A DNA stretch of 64,000 nt from Bacteroidales bacterium. GTDB taxonomy: Bacteria; Bacteroidota; Bacteroidia; Bacteroidales; F082. The position numbers were made by a program, and so were the translations under genes. This document shows, one piece after another, positions 9,211 to 18,871 of this stretch. The stretch covers positions 1 through 64,000 of the forward strand of contig JAGBQJ010000049.1 in the NCBI GenBank assembly GCA_017632935.1, in the 5' to 3' direction. A model generated the notes under the pieces. It was not told the origin of the DNA and ran no database searches. It saw only the letters and a list, made by a program, of their open reading frames with translations. Position 1 is the first letter of the stretch. Each line of letters opens with the position of its first letter.

Positions 9211-10062
9211 ATGAAGAAAAAAGGTTTAATCATTGGAATGTGCCTGCTGCTTACGGCGTTTGTAGCTTGTAATAAGGAAAATGGCAACGAAAACGGAGGC
9301 GGCAACGAAGGCAACGAGCAGATAACAGAAGGCTGCCTCTCAGGTGTTTTCTCGGTGGGCAACGGCAAGACGGTGCGCTTCTCTCAAGGTAACTTGCAGT
9401 ATCAGGCATCAACGGACACTTGGCGTTTTGCAGAGCAGCAATACGATTGCATCGGCAACACCAACAGCAATATCAGCCTGTTTTATCAAGGTTGGGTGGA
9501 CTTGTTCGGCTGGGGTACCAGCGGCTACAACGACATCAAGCCTTGGCTTATCAATTATGATATGGAGCCTGTAAGCATCACTGGCACGAAATACGACTGG
9601 GGCTTGAATAATGCCATCTCCAACGGCGGCAACAAGGCGGGCTTGTGGCGTCTGCTCACCATAGATGAATGGGGGTATTTAGTCAACAGCCGCAGCGGCT
9701 CGCGTTTTGCCAAGGCCACCGTTAACAACATGCGCGGCCTCTTGCTCCTTCCCGATGGATGGAGCACCGTCACATACGCCTTAAACGCCATCAATGACGC
9801 GGAAGGCGGATACGAAAGCAACTATATCTCTGCAACCGATTGGAGCAACTTGTTGGAAGCCAACGGTGTGGTGTTTTTGCCTTGCGCAGGCATCCGCGAA
9901 GGCACAAATGTCAGCTATGTCAACGGCTTTGGTCGCTATTGGTCCTCGACCTATATCGAGAAAGCTCGTAGCCTCTACTTCCTCCAAGGCGACGTACGCC
10001 CCGAAGGAGCCGATTACCACTGGGGGTTGGCTGTTAGGTTGGTGCAGGATGCAAACAAATAG
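9211..10062 (+). CDS. Lipoprotein, paralogue of the C-terminal domain of its neighbour
   Basis: This 283-residue lipoprotein has Cys20 in 'TAFVACNKE' and a short Gly/Asn/Glu-rich linker, then one domain homologous to the C-terminal 280 residues of the preceding protein. Shared blocks include 'GNLQYQAST.TWRFA', 'GW.DLFGW.TSG.N', 'NAISNGGN.AGLWR', 'RGL.LLPD.W' and a final 'VRLVQ'. The fold resembles the formylglycine/C-type-lectin-like domains abundant in gut Bacteroidales. Unlike the neighbour, this copy has normal G+C, so the two arose by old duplication or separate acquisition rather than by recent copying. Its substrate is unknown, and no retroelement is nearby. Confidence 0.6.
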   Translation: MKKKGLIIGMCLLLTAFVACNKENGNENGGGNEGNEQITEGCLSGVFSVGNGKTVRFSQGNLQYQASTDTWRFAEQQYDCIGNTNSNISLFYQGWVDLFGWGTSGYNDIKPWLINYDMEPVSITGTKYDWGLNNAISNGGNKAGLWRLLTIDEWGYLVNSRSGSRFAKATVNNMRGLLLLPDGWSTVTYALNAINDAEGGYESNYISATDWSNLLEANGVVFLPCAGIREGTNVSYVNGFGRYWSSTYIEKARSLYFLQGDVRPEGADYHWGLAVRLVQDANK

Positions 10063-10094
10063 AATCAAATTATTAACAATTAACAATATCAACT

Positions 10095-13000
10095 ATGAAA
10101 AAATTATTTACCCTACTCTGCATGGTCCTGACTTGCGTTTATTGCCTCGCCCAGGACCGCAATAACGAAGACGAGGTGGTGAAGATTGACTGGTACAACC
10201 AGCACGCCACCAAAGAGGGCGAACTCATCGTGAAGTTTGCCGACCATACCATGCTGCGCCTGCAAAACGACGCGCGCGGCACGCTCCAAGCCACTGGCAT
10301 GAGCCGTGTGGATGCCCTGTTGCAGCGTTTCCCCGTGGCCAAGGCCGAACGCCTTTGCCCCAATGATAACCCCAACCGCCAACTGAAGACTTCCAAGTCC
10401 TACAACGGCCCCGACGTGGTAGAACGCGACTTGAGCCGCCTCTGCCGCTTCATCATGCAAGACCCCAGGCAGACTTACGAAATGATTGAAGCCTTGAAAG
10501 AATTGGACGAAGTGGAATTTGCTGAGCCTAACTACATGGCATTTGCTCTGGGAGAGGTCGATAATGCTTTTACATGTTTTGATGCTTTGAGCGGCAAGAG
10601 CGTCCCCGGCGGCGACGATCCCAAGAGTGGTGGCTACTTCAATACCTGGGCCTACACCCACGAGCCGATGTATCCCTTGCAATGGGGCCTTCAGGCGGTG
10701 AATCTTCCGCAGCTTTGGGCCTCCGACAACAACACCAACACTGATCGCGCTGTGATTGCCATCCTTGATACTGGCGTTGACATTGACCACCCCGACCTCG
10801 CCGCCAATATCTGGACCAACCCAGGCGAAAATGAAAACGGCTACGACGACGACAACAATGGCTTTGCCGATGACCTCCACGGCTGGGATTTCGTAAACCA
10901 GACCGCCGACATGCACGACTTTAACAGCCACGGCACCCACTGTGCAGGTATCGCTGCTGCTGTTGGTGATAACCATATTGGCATGACTGGTGCCAACCCT
11001 ATGGCCTACATTATGCCCGTGGCCGTGCTGCAGAGCAACGGTACTGGTGATATTGCCACTGTGATACAAGGCATTAACTACGCCAAAAACAATGGGGCTG
11101 ATGTGATTAGCATGAGTTTCGGTACTTATAGCTATTCTATTGCCTTGGAGCAAGCCCTTGCCCAAGCCTACCAAAACAGCGTGTTGGTGGCTGCTTCGGG
11201 TAATGATGGAAAACATATTGATCCGAGATGTTGCACTGATCTTACTCATTCCCAATGGGATCGTCCCATGTTCCCTGGGGCATTAACCTTCGTGTTTGGC
11301 GTGGAAGCCACACAGCAATTGCCGGGATTGTGCGGATATACTACTTGTTGGTCTAACATTGATTGTGATGGCCCCTCTTTCTCTCAATATGGAGAAGAGC
11401 AACTATACAATTACGAATTGCAAGCCCCTGGTGCGGGCGTCTATAGTGCCGTGCCAAATGGTAATTACCGCGCTTACAGCGGCACTTCCATGGCTGCTCC
11501 GTTGGTGGCGGGCGGCATCTCAGCCTTGCTTCACGCCAAGACCTATGCTTCGCAGGAAATGCTATGGGGAGACTTGATCAACACCGCCGGCAATCACGTG
11601 AACTTTAAGGCTTGTTTTGATGCTGGAGATGCTCCTGCACAACTGCAATTCGTAACTTTTGAAATGAACGACACCATTGCTGGTGACGGTGACTATCGTC
11701 CCGATGCTGGTGAAACCATTGATCTCTATCCCACCTTGCGTAGTACATGGGGCGCTACCGACAACATTTTGATGTGGCTGACCGTGGATGAATTTGAAAA
11801 CCCTGATATTGTGACATTCTTGGACACAGAACCAGTAGAGTTCGGTTGGAGCTTATCTGCATATGCCAAAAGCAAAGCTGTTAATCCCTTAAGAATAACA
11901 ATCAATCCTAATTGTATGGATGGACGTAACATCGAATTACTATTCCATGCATCTATATCGAACTCTTTAAATGAATTTGTTTTCCCGTTTTCGATAAATG
12001 TTGAAAGTGGAGTTGAACTGGGTGGAATAATTGATGACACGTTGACTTTATCTTCAAATTATCAATATATTGTTACAAGTAATCTTGGAATAACAAGTAA
12101 TGGCTTGCTAATAATAGAGCCAGGAACTACAATAAAATTCAAGGATCAGATGCAACTATCTAATTCTGGTAGAATAATAGCTGTAGGAGAACCTGATAAT
12201 ATGATTACATTTACAAAAACTGACCTTGGGACAGGTTGGAGAGGAATGTTATTAAATCGATATGATACTCTTGATTATTGTAGAATTGAATACATTATAC
12301 CTAATGGTAATAATGCGGCTGTTTCGGGAGCATATATTAAGAATTCAATAATCTCAGATTGTAAAACACTGTCGAATGGAGTTGTAAGGAATGCTCATGT
12401 GGCCAATAGTAATATTTTGAGAAACACATTCTACCAGTATGTAATTAGTAACATCGCGACTAACACTTTATATGGGAATTGTTACAATAATATTACAAGT
12501 AATCGTGATGTTGCGGGTGGTGGATATTGTGCTGGAGCTTTTCCTGTTGTTGGCTGTCAGGATATGTATTGTTATAACAATATTTTTTCGAATACTCCTA
12601 GTGATATGTATGCAATGAGTACAATGCCATTAGTTGTTCATATGAATTTATTACCATATTTGGGGAGTGGGGATGTTGATATTGTTCATGGTCATGTGTT
12701 TGATATATATAATCATGGCAATGATCCATATCTTGAAATATATAATACATTTGCAAGTGTTGATCTGTCAAATATTACCGAACAGCCGTTTTCAAATGCT
12801 CATGGTATAGTTTGGAAAATCAAAGTCAACGGCTACGATGCCCAAGATGAATTTGAGCAATTACCACCATTAGGCTGTGGTACTCATGAATTCAAGGTGT
12901 ATTTCAACCGTCCCATGGATACTTCCATTACACCTATGGTGGCTATGGGCGTGCGTCCGCCATATACCCAACATGCCATAGCAGAGAATGGCTCTTGGAA

Positions 13001-14306
13001 TGATGAAGGTACGATCTACACCGCTTACCTCACCATCAACGGCACTACGGCTACGGACGGCCTCAACCGCATCTATGTGGCCAACGCCAAGGACAATGAG
13101 CATTTCGAGATACCCATTGAGAATATGCGTTTCAATGTGCAAGTTTCCTCGGCCGGTTCATTAAGCAATGAGTTTATGGCCACACCTGGCCTTGGCAAGG
13201 TGGATCTGGAATGGAACAACAATGAAGTGGATTTCGAGGATTTTTTGGGCTACAATATGTATCGCTATGTGTATGATTCGGTGCTTACCAATTACCACTA
13301 CCAATCGGGCGTGGGCTATGTTTACGATACGGTTTGGATGCCTGTGGATTCCATCCAACTGAATACTTCGCTTATCCAAGACACTTTGTTTACTGATTAT
13401 GACGTGGTGCCTGGTCAGCGTTACTATTACTATTATAAGGTATTGCGCACCAACCTCACCGAGAGCGATGCTTCGCTCACCGTCACCACCGTGCCGCTCA
13501 CTTCGGTGCCTGGCGATGCCAACGGCAGCATGGCGGTCGATGTGGCTGACGTGGTGAGCCTCGTCAGCTATCTCACCAACGGCAACCCCCAGCCCTTCAT
13601 CTTCGAGGCGGCAGACGTGAATGGCGATGGCACCATCGACATTTTGGACATCGTGGGAGTCATCAATATCATCACTAACCGAGGCGGCCTTCCTGATGCC
13701 AAGCCTGTGGCCACGGCCTACTACAGCATCGAGGACGGCATCCTCTTCGTGGATACACCAGTCGAGTTAGGCGGCGTGCAGTTTGTGTTCAACAATATGG
13801 AAGGCCAATCGTTGGAAACCTTGCAAGCCTTGGATGGCTTCGAGCAGGTGAAGGCCGACGTGAGCGATGGCACGCTCTTCATGGCCTACAGCATGAGCGG
13901 CAAGCGCATTCCTGCTGGCAAGCACGCCTTGCTCCGCATTGGCGAAGGCCAAATCAACAGTGTAGCCTTCTCAGACCCCGAAGGCCACAATGTGCTGGCT
14001 ATCTTCCAAGGCACAGGCGTGGAGGAGTACGAAACCCTCTTCCTCGAGCAGCCTTACCCGAATCCCTTCAACGGCAACCTCACCATCCCCTTCATCATCG
14101 GCGACGAGCGGGCCAACAATGTGGTCTTCACCGTCACCAACATGATGGGCCAGGTGGTCTCGGTCATCGAACTCGGCTCACGTAGTAGAGGCGAGTATAA
14201 GTATGAATGGTCGCCCTCAGCCAACATGGCCACCGGCATCTACACGGTCTCCATGCAGGTCAACGGTCGTAATGTTCAACACGCTAAAGTGGTCTACGTA
14301 AAATGA
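10095..14306 (+). CDS. T9SS-exported subtilisin-like protease with dockerin
   Basis: A secreted serine protease of family S8, 1403 residues. After a signal peptide ('YCLAQ') and a prodomain (about 25-150) comes the catalytic domain (about 215-480), with Asp225 in 'AILDTGVDI', His279 in 'NSHGTHCAG' and Ser465 in 'SGTSMAAP', so the triad is intact. Next are a beta-sandwich, a right-handed beta-helix-like region (about 650-840, strongly A+T-rich DNA), an Fn3-like domain (about 1016-1130), a type I dockerin (about 1136-1196) with both calcium loops complete ('DANGSMAVDVAD', 'DVNGDGTIDILD'), a cohesin-like module (about 1200-1310) and a T9SS sorting domain (about 1320-1403, beginning 'PYPNPFNGNL'). 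The stop overlaps the next start as ATGA. The substrate cannot be told from sequence. Confidence 0.88.
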   Translation: MKKLFTLLCMVLTCVYCLAQDRNNEDEVVKIDWYNQHATKEGELIVKFADHTMLRLQNDARGTLQATGMSRVDALLQRFPVAKAERLCPNDNPNRQLKTSKSYNGPDVVERDLSRLCRFIMQDPRQTYEMIEALKELDEVEFAEPNYMAFALGEVDNAFTCFDALSGKSVPGGDDPKSGGYFNTWAYTHEPMYPLQWGLQAVNLPQLWASDNNTNTDRAVIAILDTGVDIDHPDLAANIWTNPGENENGYDDDNNGFADDLHGWDFVNQTADMHDFNSHGTHCAGIAAAVGDNHIGMTGANPMAYIMPVAVLQSNGTGDIATVIQGINYAKNNGADVISMSFGTYSYSIALEQALAQAYQNSVLVAASGNDGKHIDPRCCTDLTHSQWDRPMFPGALTFVFGVEATQQLPGLCGYTTCWSNIDCDGPSFSQYGEEQLYNYELQAPGAGVYSAVPNGNYRAYSGTSMAAPLVAGGISALLHAKTYASQEMLWGDLINTAGNHVNFKACFDAGDAPAQLQFVTFEMNDTIAGDGDYRPDAGETIDLYPTLRSTWGATDNILMWLTVDEFENPDIVTFLDTEPVEFGWSLSAYAKSKAVNPLRITINPNCMDGRNIELLFHASISNSLNEFVFPFSINVESGVELGGIIDDTLTLSSNYQYIVTSNLGITSNGLLIIEPGTTIKFKDQMQLSNSGRIIAVGEPDNMITFTKTDLGTGWRGMLLNRYDTLDYCRIEYIIPNGNNAAVSGAYIKNSIISDCKTLSNGVVRNAHVANSNILRNTFYQYVISNIATNTLYGNCYNNITSNRDVAGGGYCAGAFPVVGCQDMYCYNNIFSNTPSDMYAMSTMPLVVHMNLLPYLGSGDVDIVHGHVFDIYNHGNDPYLEIYNTFASVDLSNITEQPFSNAHGIVWKIKVNGYDAQDEFEQLPPLGCGTHEFKVYFNRPMDTSITPMVAMGVRPPYTQHAIAENGSWNDEGTIYTAYLTINGTTATDGLNRIYVANAKDNEHFEIPIENMRFNVQVSSAGSLSNEFMATPGLGKVDLEWNNNEVDFEDFLGYNMYRYVYDSVLTNYHYQSGVGYVYDTVWMPVDSIQLNTSLIQDTLFTDYDVVPGQRYYYYYKVLRTNLTESDASLTVTTVPLTSVPGDANGSMAVDVADVVSLVSYLTNGNPQPFIFEAADVNGDGTIDILDIVGVINIITNRGGLPDAKPVATAYYSIEDGILFVDTPVELGGVQFVFNNMEGQSLETLQALDGFEQVKADVSDGTLFMAYSMSGKRIPAGKHALLRIGEGQINSVAFSDPEGHNVLAIFQGTGVEEYETLFLEQPYPNPFNGNLTIPFIIGDERANNVVFTVTNMMGQVVSVIELGSRSRGEYKYEWSPSANMATGIYTVSMQVNGRNVQHAKVVYVK

Positions 14307-17300
14307 AACGCCTAGTATTAATCCTAATAATACTGCTCGGTGGGCTTGCGGCGAGGGCCGACAACATCGTTGTGGTCTCTTCGGCAAGCGGTCATCCGCA
14401 AGACGAAGTGACACTTCAAGTGTCCCTCGCTAACACCGACGCAGCTGTGGCTTTCCAAGCGGAAATTCCCTTGGGTAGCCAGCTGACCTACGTGGCAGGT
14501 TCCGTGGCTCTCAACCCTGGGCGCATCACCGACCATCAGGTGAGCGCAGCAGTGGTCAACGGCAGCCTGCGCATCTATGCCTATTCGCTAAACCTCACGC
14601 CTTTTGTGGGCAGCGAAGGTAACTTGCTCAGCTTTACCTTGAGACTCAAGAACGAGCCGGGCGACTTTGCCTTGGAACTGAACGAGACTAAGCTATCAGA
14701 TGCTTCAGGGAATGCCTTGCCTGTGACCACTAGCAACGGCATGGTAACTATCCTTTCGCCAAAGTTGCAAATCAACACGACAAGCATCAACTTTGGTCAT
14801 GTACCGATTTGGAGCGAGTACACTCAAAACGCTAGTGTGACAAATGTTGGTAACGAGCCGCTTACCATCACGGCCATCAACTTCAGTGATGCCGTGTTTA
14901 GCTGCCCGAGTTTCATGGAAACCACTTTGCAGCCAGGCAATAGCACGAGCTTCGCTTTCAAGTTTGCGCCGATGGTGAAAGGAGCGGTAACCGCCACGGC
15001 TACTGTCGCTTCCAACTCCATATTAGGCAACGGTATCATCAACTTGCAGGCCGATCCCTTCGCTGTTAACGAGATACACATTGGCTACGTCACGGGTTAT
15101 TGCGACAGTATCGTTGCGCTACCCATCAGCATGAACAACATGGAGGAAATCATCGGCTTGCAGATTGAGGCGTATCTCAATGACGCTTTGGAGTTTATAG
15201 ATTTCACCTTGAGCGACCGCAAGACTGACCATGTCGCGACGGGCATCGTCAGCGGAACTACTCTGCGACTGATGGCCTACTCGCCGTCTGGCTCTGCTTT
15301 TACTGGCGATGACGGTGTGATTGGTACGGTACGATTCCGCTTGCATGGGCAGTATGGCAACTACTATCTGAACCCCAGCAAAGCGGTGTTGGCCGATGCC
15401 AACGGTGAGAATGCCTTGTCTAACAAATACCAAGGCTATGTCACCGTCCGTAGCCCGAGAATCAACGGCAACAGCAGCTTAAGTTTCGGCTCGTCACCAG
15501 TCACCGAAACTGTCACCCGCGAGTATGTGGTACGCAACCAGGGTAACGCATCCATGCGGATAGACCAAGTTGTTTTTGACCAAACGGATTTTTCTGTTAT
15601 CGAGACCTTCCCGATAGTAGTGGAACAAGGAGCCACCACAATTTTGCATGTAAGCTACAACCGTGAACAAAAAGGCAATTATAGTGCCTTGATGAAGATT
15701 TACAGCAACGACCCGCAGAATGGCTTGAAGAACGTGACTTTATCAGGTAGCCGCTATGAGCCGAATAGTATCAGTCTAGTCACTGAAACAGTCTCAGCTG
15801 AAACGGTTACGCTTTCTGTGGACATGAGCAACTATTCTGGAATTGTGGCTTTACAAGCTGATTTTCAGTATCCTTACCAAGAGTTTTCATTGCAGCCCTC
15901 TGATTTTCAGTTGATGGGACGTTTTGCCAACCATTCAATTTATGCTCTGCCATCCAATGATTCAACATTTCGTATCCTTGTGCTTTCTATGCAGAATGAT
16001 CCAGTCGAAGGACACGATGGAGCGATACTGAAAATACTTCTGCATCCAATAGGAACACCTTTAGAGGAATATACGGCTACACTTTCCGAAATCGTACTCA
16101 GCGAAGCGGAAGGCGTAAATGTGTTCTCTGGCGAAGAAACATCAACGACTTTCTCTCTCACTACCACCCAAACAGCAGCAATGGCTTCTGGATGGAACTG
16201 GTGGTCCACTTACATTGAACAAAGCAATCTTGACGGACTGACAATACTTGAGAACAGCCTAGGACACAATGGCTTGACCATTAAGTCACAGAACGAGTTC
16301 GTGGACAACTACTACCAATATATGGACTACGATTATTGGTACGGCTCTTTGGAAGAAATCAACAACGAACAAGGGTATTTGGTAAATGTCACGAATGGTT
16401 GTGGCATCGCGATGGTGGGTGTCCCAGCCAATCCGGAAAATCATACAATTACTATCCAACCTAACTGGAACTGGATTGGCTATCCCGTTAATATACAACA
16501 AACTGTAGGAACAGCCATGGGAGGTTTTATCTCTGCGGGTGATGATGTGATCAAGAGTCAGACGGACTATGCCTTCTACTATGAGGGTTATGGATGGTAT
16601 CCCGATGATTTTATGCTAACTCCTGGCGCGGGATATAAATACCATTCCAACGCTTCGGAAAACAAAACTCTGACCTATTCCCGTGGGACTAGGGAAGTGA
16701 TTGACCATAAAATGCCAACTGACCAGTTTTTGGTATCCGATAGTCACATCTACGCTAACAATCTCAACGTGACTGCCATTGTAGTTGTTGATGATGTGGA
16801 GCAATATGACAAGCCTCTTATGTTGGGCGCTTTTGTCAATGGAATGTGCCGAGGTTGTACTAAACTTAGGTATTTTGAACCACTTGACCGTTATTATGCC
16901 ATGCTGACAGTTGCAGGTGAAAATGGTGAGAAAATCAAATTCGGCTATATGGATGCAGAAAACGGTAAGTGCAAAATGATTGCCGACGAAAGTGTCTCTT
17001 TTGTAACAGACGCCATCATCGGTAAGCTTGACAAACCTTTCGAGATACATTTCAACACAGATAACTCTGTTGACTCGAAACCTTTGTCCATTTATCCCAA
17101 TCCGATTGGTAAAAATATGTTATTCTGCATGGACATTCCGCAGATTGAAACCATAACAGAATTAACCATCACCAATGTATTTGGTGCTGTGGTGCGACTT
17201 GAGAGCGGATTAGTGGATACAAGAAGCATTAATGGGCCAATGTCTTCTGGCGTATATTTGGTCGAAGTTGTTACCTTGTCGGGCAACATCTATCATGGAA

Positions 17301-17317
17301 AACTGATTGTGAAATAG
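14303..17317 (+). CDS. T9SS-exported multi-cohesin-like surface protein
   Basis: The 1004-residue protein has a signal peptide and alternating modules. Cohesin-like modules lie at about 20-150, 254-383 and 488-615; each has the cohesin pattern of a '...D.VTL.V...N' start, a central 'G..G.L....LR/L' strand and a 'LSDASGNAL' or 'LADANGENAL' loop. Between them are two beta-sandwich domains of the HYDIN or choice-of-anchor-D type ('NTTSINFGHV', 'NSSLSFGSSP'). A tryptophan-rich module ('GWNWWSTYIE', from about 628) and another beta module (about 815-915, shared with the next gene) precede a T9SS sorting domain ('SIYPNPIG', about 928-1004). Translationally coupled to the dockerin-bearing subtilase, it is a plausible docking scaffold. 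The cohesin call is by pattern only. Confidence 0.7.
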   Translation: MKRLVLILIILLGGLAARADNIVVVSSASGHPQDEVTLQVSLANTDAAVAFQAEIPLGSQLTYVAGSVALNPGRITDHQVSAAVVNGSLRIYAYSLNLTPFVGSEGNLLSFTLRLKNEPGDFALELNETKLSDASGNALPVTTSNGMVTILSPKLQINTTSINFGHVPIWSEYTQNASVTNVGNEPLTITAINFSDAVFSCPSFMETTLQPGNSTSFAFKFAPMVKGAVTATATVASNSILGNGIINLQADPFAVNEIHIGYVTGYCDSIVALPISMNNMEEIIGLQIEAYLNDALEFIDFTLSDRKTDHVATGIVSGTTLRLMAYSPSGSAFTGDDGVIGTVRFRLHGQYGNYYLNPSKAVLADANGENALSNKYQGYVTVRSPRINGNSSLSFGSSPVTETVTREYVVRNQGNASMRIDQVVFDQTDFSVIETFPIVVEQGATTILHVSYNREQKGNYSALMKIYSNDPQNGLKNVTLSGSRYEPNSISLVTETVSAETVTLSVDMSNYSGIVALQADFQYPYQEFSLQPSDFQLMGRFANHSIYALPSNDSTFRILVLSMQNDPVEGHDGAILKILLHPIGTPLEEYTATLSEIVLSEAEGVNVFSGEETSTTFSLTTTQTAAMASGWNWWSTYIEQSNLDGLTILENSLGHNGLTIKSQNEFVDNYYQYMDYDYWYGSLEEINNEQGYLVNVTNGCGIAMVGVPANPENHTITIQPNWNWIGYPVNIQQTVGTAMGGFISAGDDVIKSQTDYAFYYEGYGWYPDDFMLTPGAGYKYHSNASENKTLTYSRGTREVIDHKMPTDQFLVSDSHIYANNLNVTAIVVVDDVEQYDKPLMLGAFVNGMCRGCTKLRYFEPLDRYYAMLTVAGENGEKIKFGYMDAENGKCKMIADESVSFVTDAIIGKLDKPFEIHFNTDNSVDSKPLSIYPNPIGKNMLFCMDIPQIETITELTITNVFGAVVRLESGLVDTRSINGPMSSGVYLVEVVTLSGNIYHGKLIVK

Positions 17318-17330
17318 AAATGAAAAAAAT

Positions 17331-18860
17331 ATGAAAAAGGTATTATTGATTTTGGCAAGTGTGCTCATCATGGGAATGACCATGGCACAACAAGGAAACC
17401 ATTGGTCGCCAATTCCTGGTACTCAGTACAGTATGACCGTAAAAGGTATCATTGTAATTGATGGAGTGGTGCAAAGTAACAATATGTTGGAAATCGGCGC
17501 ATTTTGCGGAGATGAATGTCGTGGTAGTCGTAAGGCTTCGCTTTTTCCTCCAACTGGCGATTATATCGTCACTTTGAACATCGTCAGCAACGTGGTCAGC
17601 GGAGAGATTATCACCTTCCGTATCTATGACCATAGTATCCAACAGGAGCTTGTTTTGGAAAGCCTCAGTACACTGACTTTCGTTGACAATTCTAATGCTG
17701 GTGATCCAACAAATTGGTTTCAGATAGCATTTGCCACGCCCTCTGTTACTTACACCCTGCCCATTACAGGTTACGGCAACAATACTGGCAACTACTACCT
17801 CATCGCTCCGCCGATAGATAATGTCGACCCATCCGAAATCGAAGGCATGACCACGGGTGACTTTGACCTTTATTATTTCGACCAAAGCGAGGAACTGGAA
17901 TGGCGCAACTACAAGGTCAACCCTTTTAACCTTGAATCAGGTAAAGGCTATCTCTATGCCCACAAGACCAATGTCACCCTTACTTTTACTGGTATGCCAT
18001 ACAATGGTGATGGAAAGGTGACGCTGAGAAAGACAGGTGGCCTGTCTTTCGAAGGCTGGAATCTTGTCGGCAATCCCTTCCCACAAGTCGCCACCATTGA
18101 CCGCGATTGCTATGTCATGAACGCCAATGGCACGGAAATCATTGCCAGCAAAACTAGGATTGTCAACCCTATGCAAGGCGTTTTCGTGATGGCCGCCTCA
18201 GACAACGAAAAGATGACCTTTGTTCCTCAAGGCAACACTGACACAAGGGCTAAAATCGTCCTCAATGTGTATAAGCAACGTGCAAGTACTATCGATCGGG
18301 CCATTATCCGATTCGAAGGCAACAGCACGCTGCCAAAGTTAATGCTCGACCCAGACAACACAAAACTCTACATACCGCAAGATGGCACCGACTACGCTGT
18401 GGCCGTCGTTGGCAACAATGGTATCACACCTGTCAGTTTCAAAGCACAAGAAGACGGTACCTATACCCTGAGTGTCGATGTCACCAGCCTTGATTTAGAC
18501 TATCTCCATCTTTTTGACAACAAAACTGGAACAGATGTCGACTTGCTACAAGTCCCGTCATACACTTTTGATGCTCAAACGACTGATTATGCAGAACGTT
18601 TCAATCTAACGTATGCAACGACTACAGGGGTCAGCGAGGGTGATAAACCTTTTGCCTATTATGCTGATGGGGAAATTCATCTCTTGGTTGAGACGTTTCA
18701 GGAAACGTCTCTACAGATTGTGGATATGCAAGGACGTGTGATCATGGTTTGTAGAGACGGTGTGCACACCATCTCTACCAGCGGAATGCCATCAGGCATA
18801 TATGTATTGCGCCTTGTCAACGGTACAGAAACAAAAGCCCAAAAAATAATAATCGAATAA
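17331..18860 (+). CDS. T9SS-exported protein, function unknown
   Basis: The 509-residue protein has a signal peptide ('GMTMAQQGN') and an N-terminal beta module (about 25-145, 'MLEIGAFCGDECRGSRKA') that matches the penultimate module of the preceding protein ('MLGAFVNGMCRGCTK'). A second region (about 150-430) contains 'GYLYAHKTNVTLTFTG' and 'GWNLVGNPFPQ', resembling the Trp-rich module next door. The C-terminal approximately 75 residues form a T9SS sorting domain ending 'KAQKIIIE'. Two palindromic repeats, at 18690-18711 and 18751-18778, lie inside the DNA for this sorting domain and keep it in frame. It starts 13 bases after the previous stop and belongs to the same operon. No catalytic motif is seen. 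Confidence 0.7.
   Translation: MKKVLLILASVLIMGMTMAQQGNHWSPIPGTQYSMTVKGIIVIDGVVQSNNMLEIGAFCGDECRGSRKASLFPPTGDYIVTLNIVSNVVSGEIITFRIYDHSIQQELVLESLSTLTFVDNSNAGDPTNWFQIAFATPSVTYTLPITGYGNNTGNYYLIAPPIDNVDPSEIEGMTTGDFDLYYFDQSEELEWRNYKVNPFNLESGKGYLYAHKTNVTLTFTGMPYNGDGKVTLRKTGGLSFEGWNLVGNPFPQVATIDRDCYVMNANGTEIIASKTRIVNPMQGVFVMAASDNEKMTFVPQGNTDTRAKIVLNVYKQRASTIDRAIIRFEGNSTLPKLMLDPDNTKLYIPQDGTDYAVAVVGNNGITPVSFKAQEDGTYTLSVDVTSLDLDYLHLFDNKTGTDVDLLQVPSYTFDAQTTDYAERFNLTYATTTGVSEGDKPFAYYADGEIHLLVETFQETSLQIVDMQGRVIMVCRDGVHTISTSGMPSGIYVLRLVNGTETKAQKIIIE
18690..18711. repeat. Palindrome of the GAGACG type inside coding sequence
   Basis: GAGACGTTTC at 18690-18699 and GAAACGTCTC at 18702-18711 form a perfect 10-bp inverted repeat around AG, followed by TACAG. 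It shares the GTAGAGACG-type end with 46784-46813 and lies within the T9SS sorting-domain codons. Confidence 0.8.
18751..18778. repeat. Second GTAGAGACG palindrome inside the same gene
   Basis: GTAGAGA at 18751-18757 pairs with TCTCTAC at 18772-18778, and GGTGTG/CACACC pairs inside, with one mismatch (C18758 against A18771). It is 39 bases after the first palindrome, in the same coding frame. Confidence 0.8.
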
Positions 18861-18871
18861 TACTGCATACG

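Noticed and set aside
8320-10062. Diversity-generating retroelement target proteins
   Set aside because: The lectin-like domains ending 'VRL.Q' look like variable proteins of such systems, but no reverse transcriptase, template repeat or adenine-biased variable segment is visible in the window.
10113-11255. Open frame of 380 codons opposite the subtilase
   Set aside because: The protease triad and prodomain on the plus strand are certain; the antisense product has no recognisable features.
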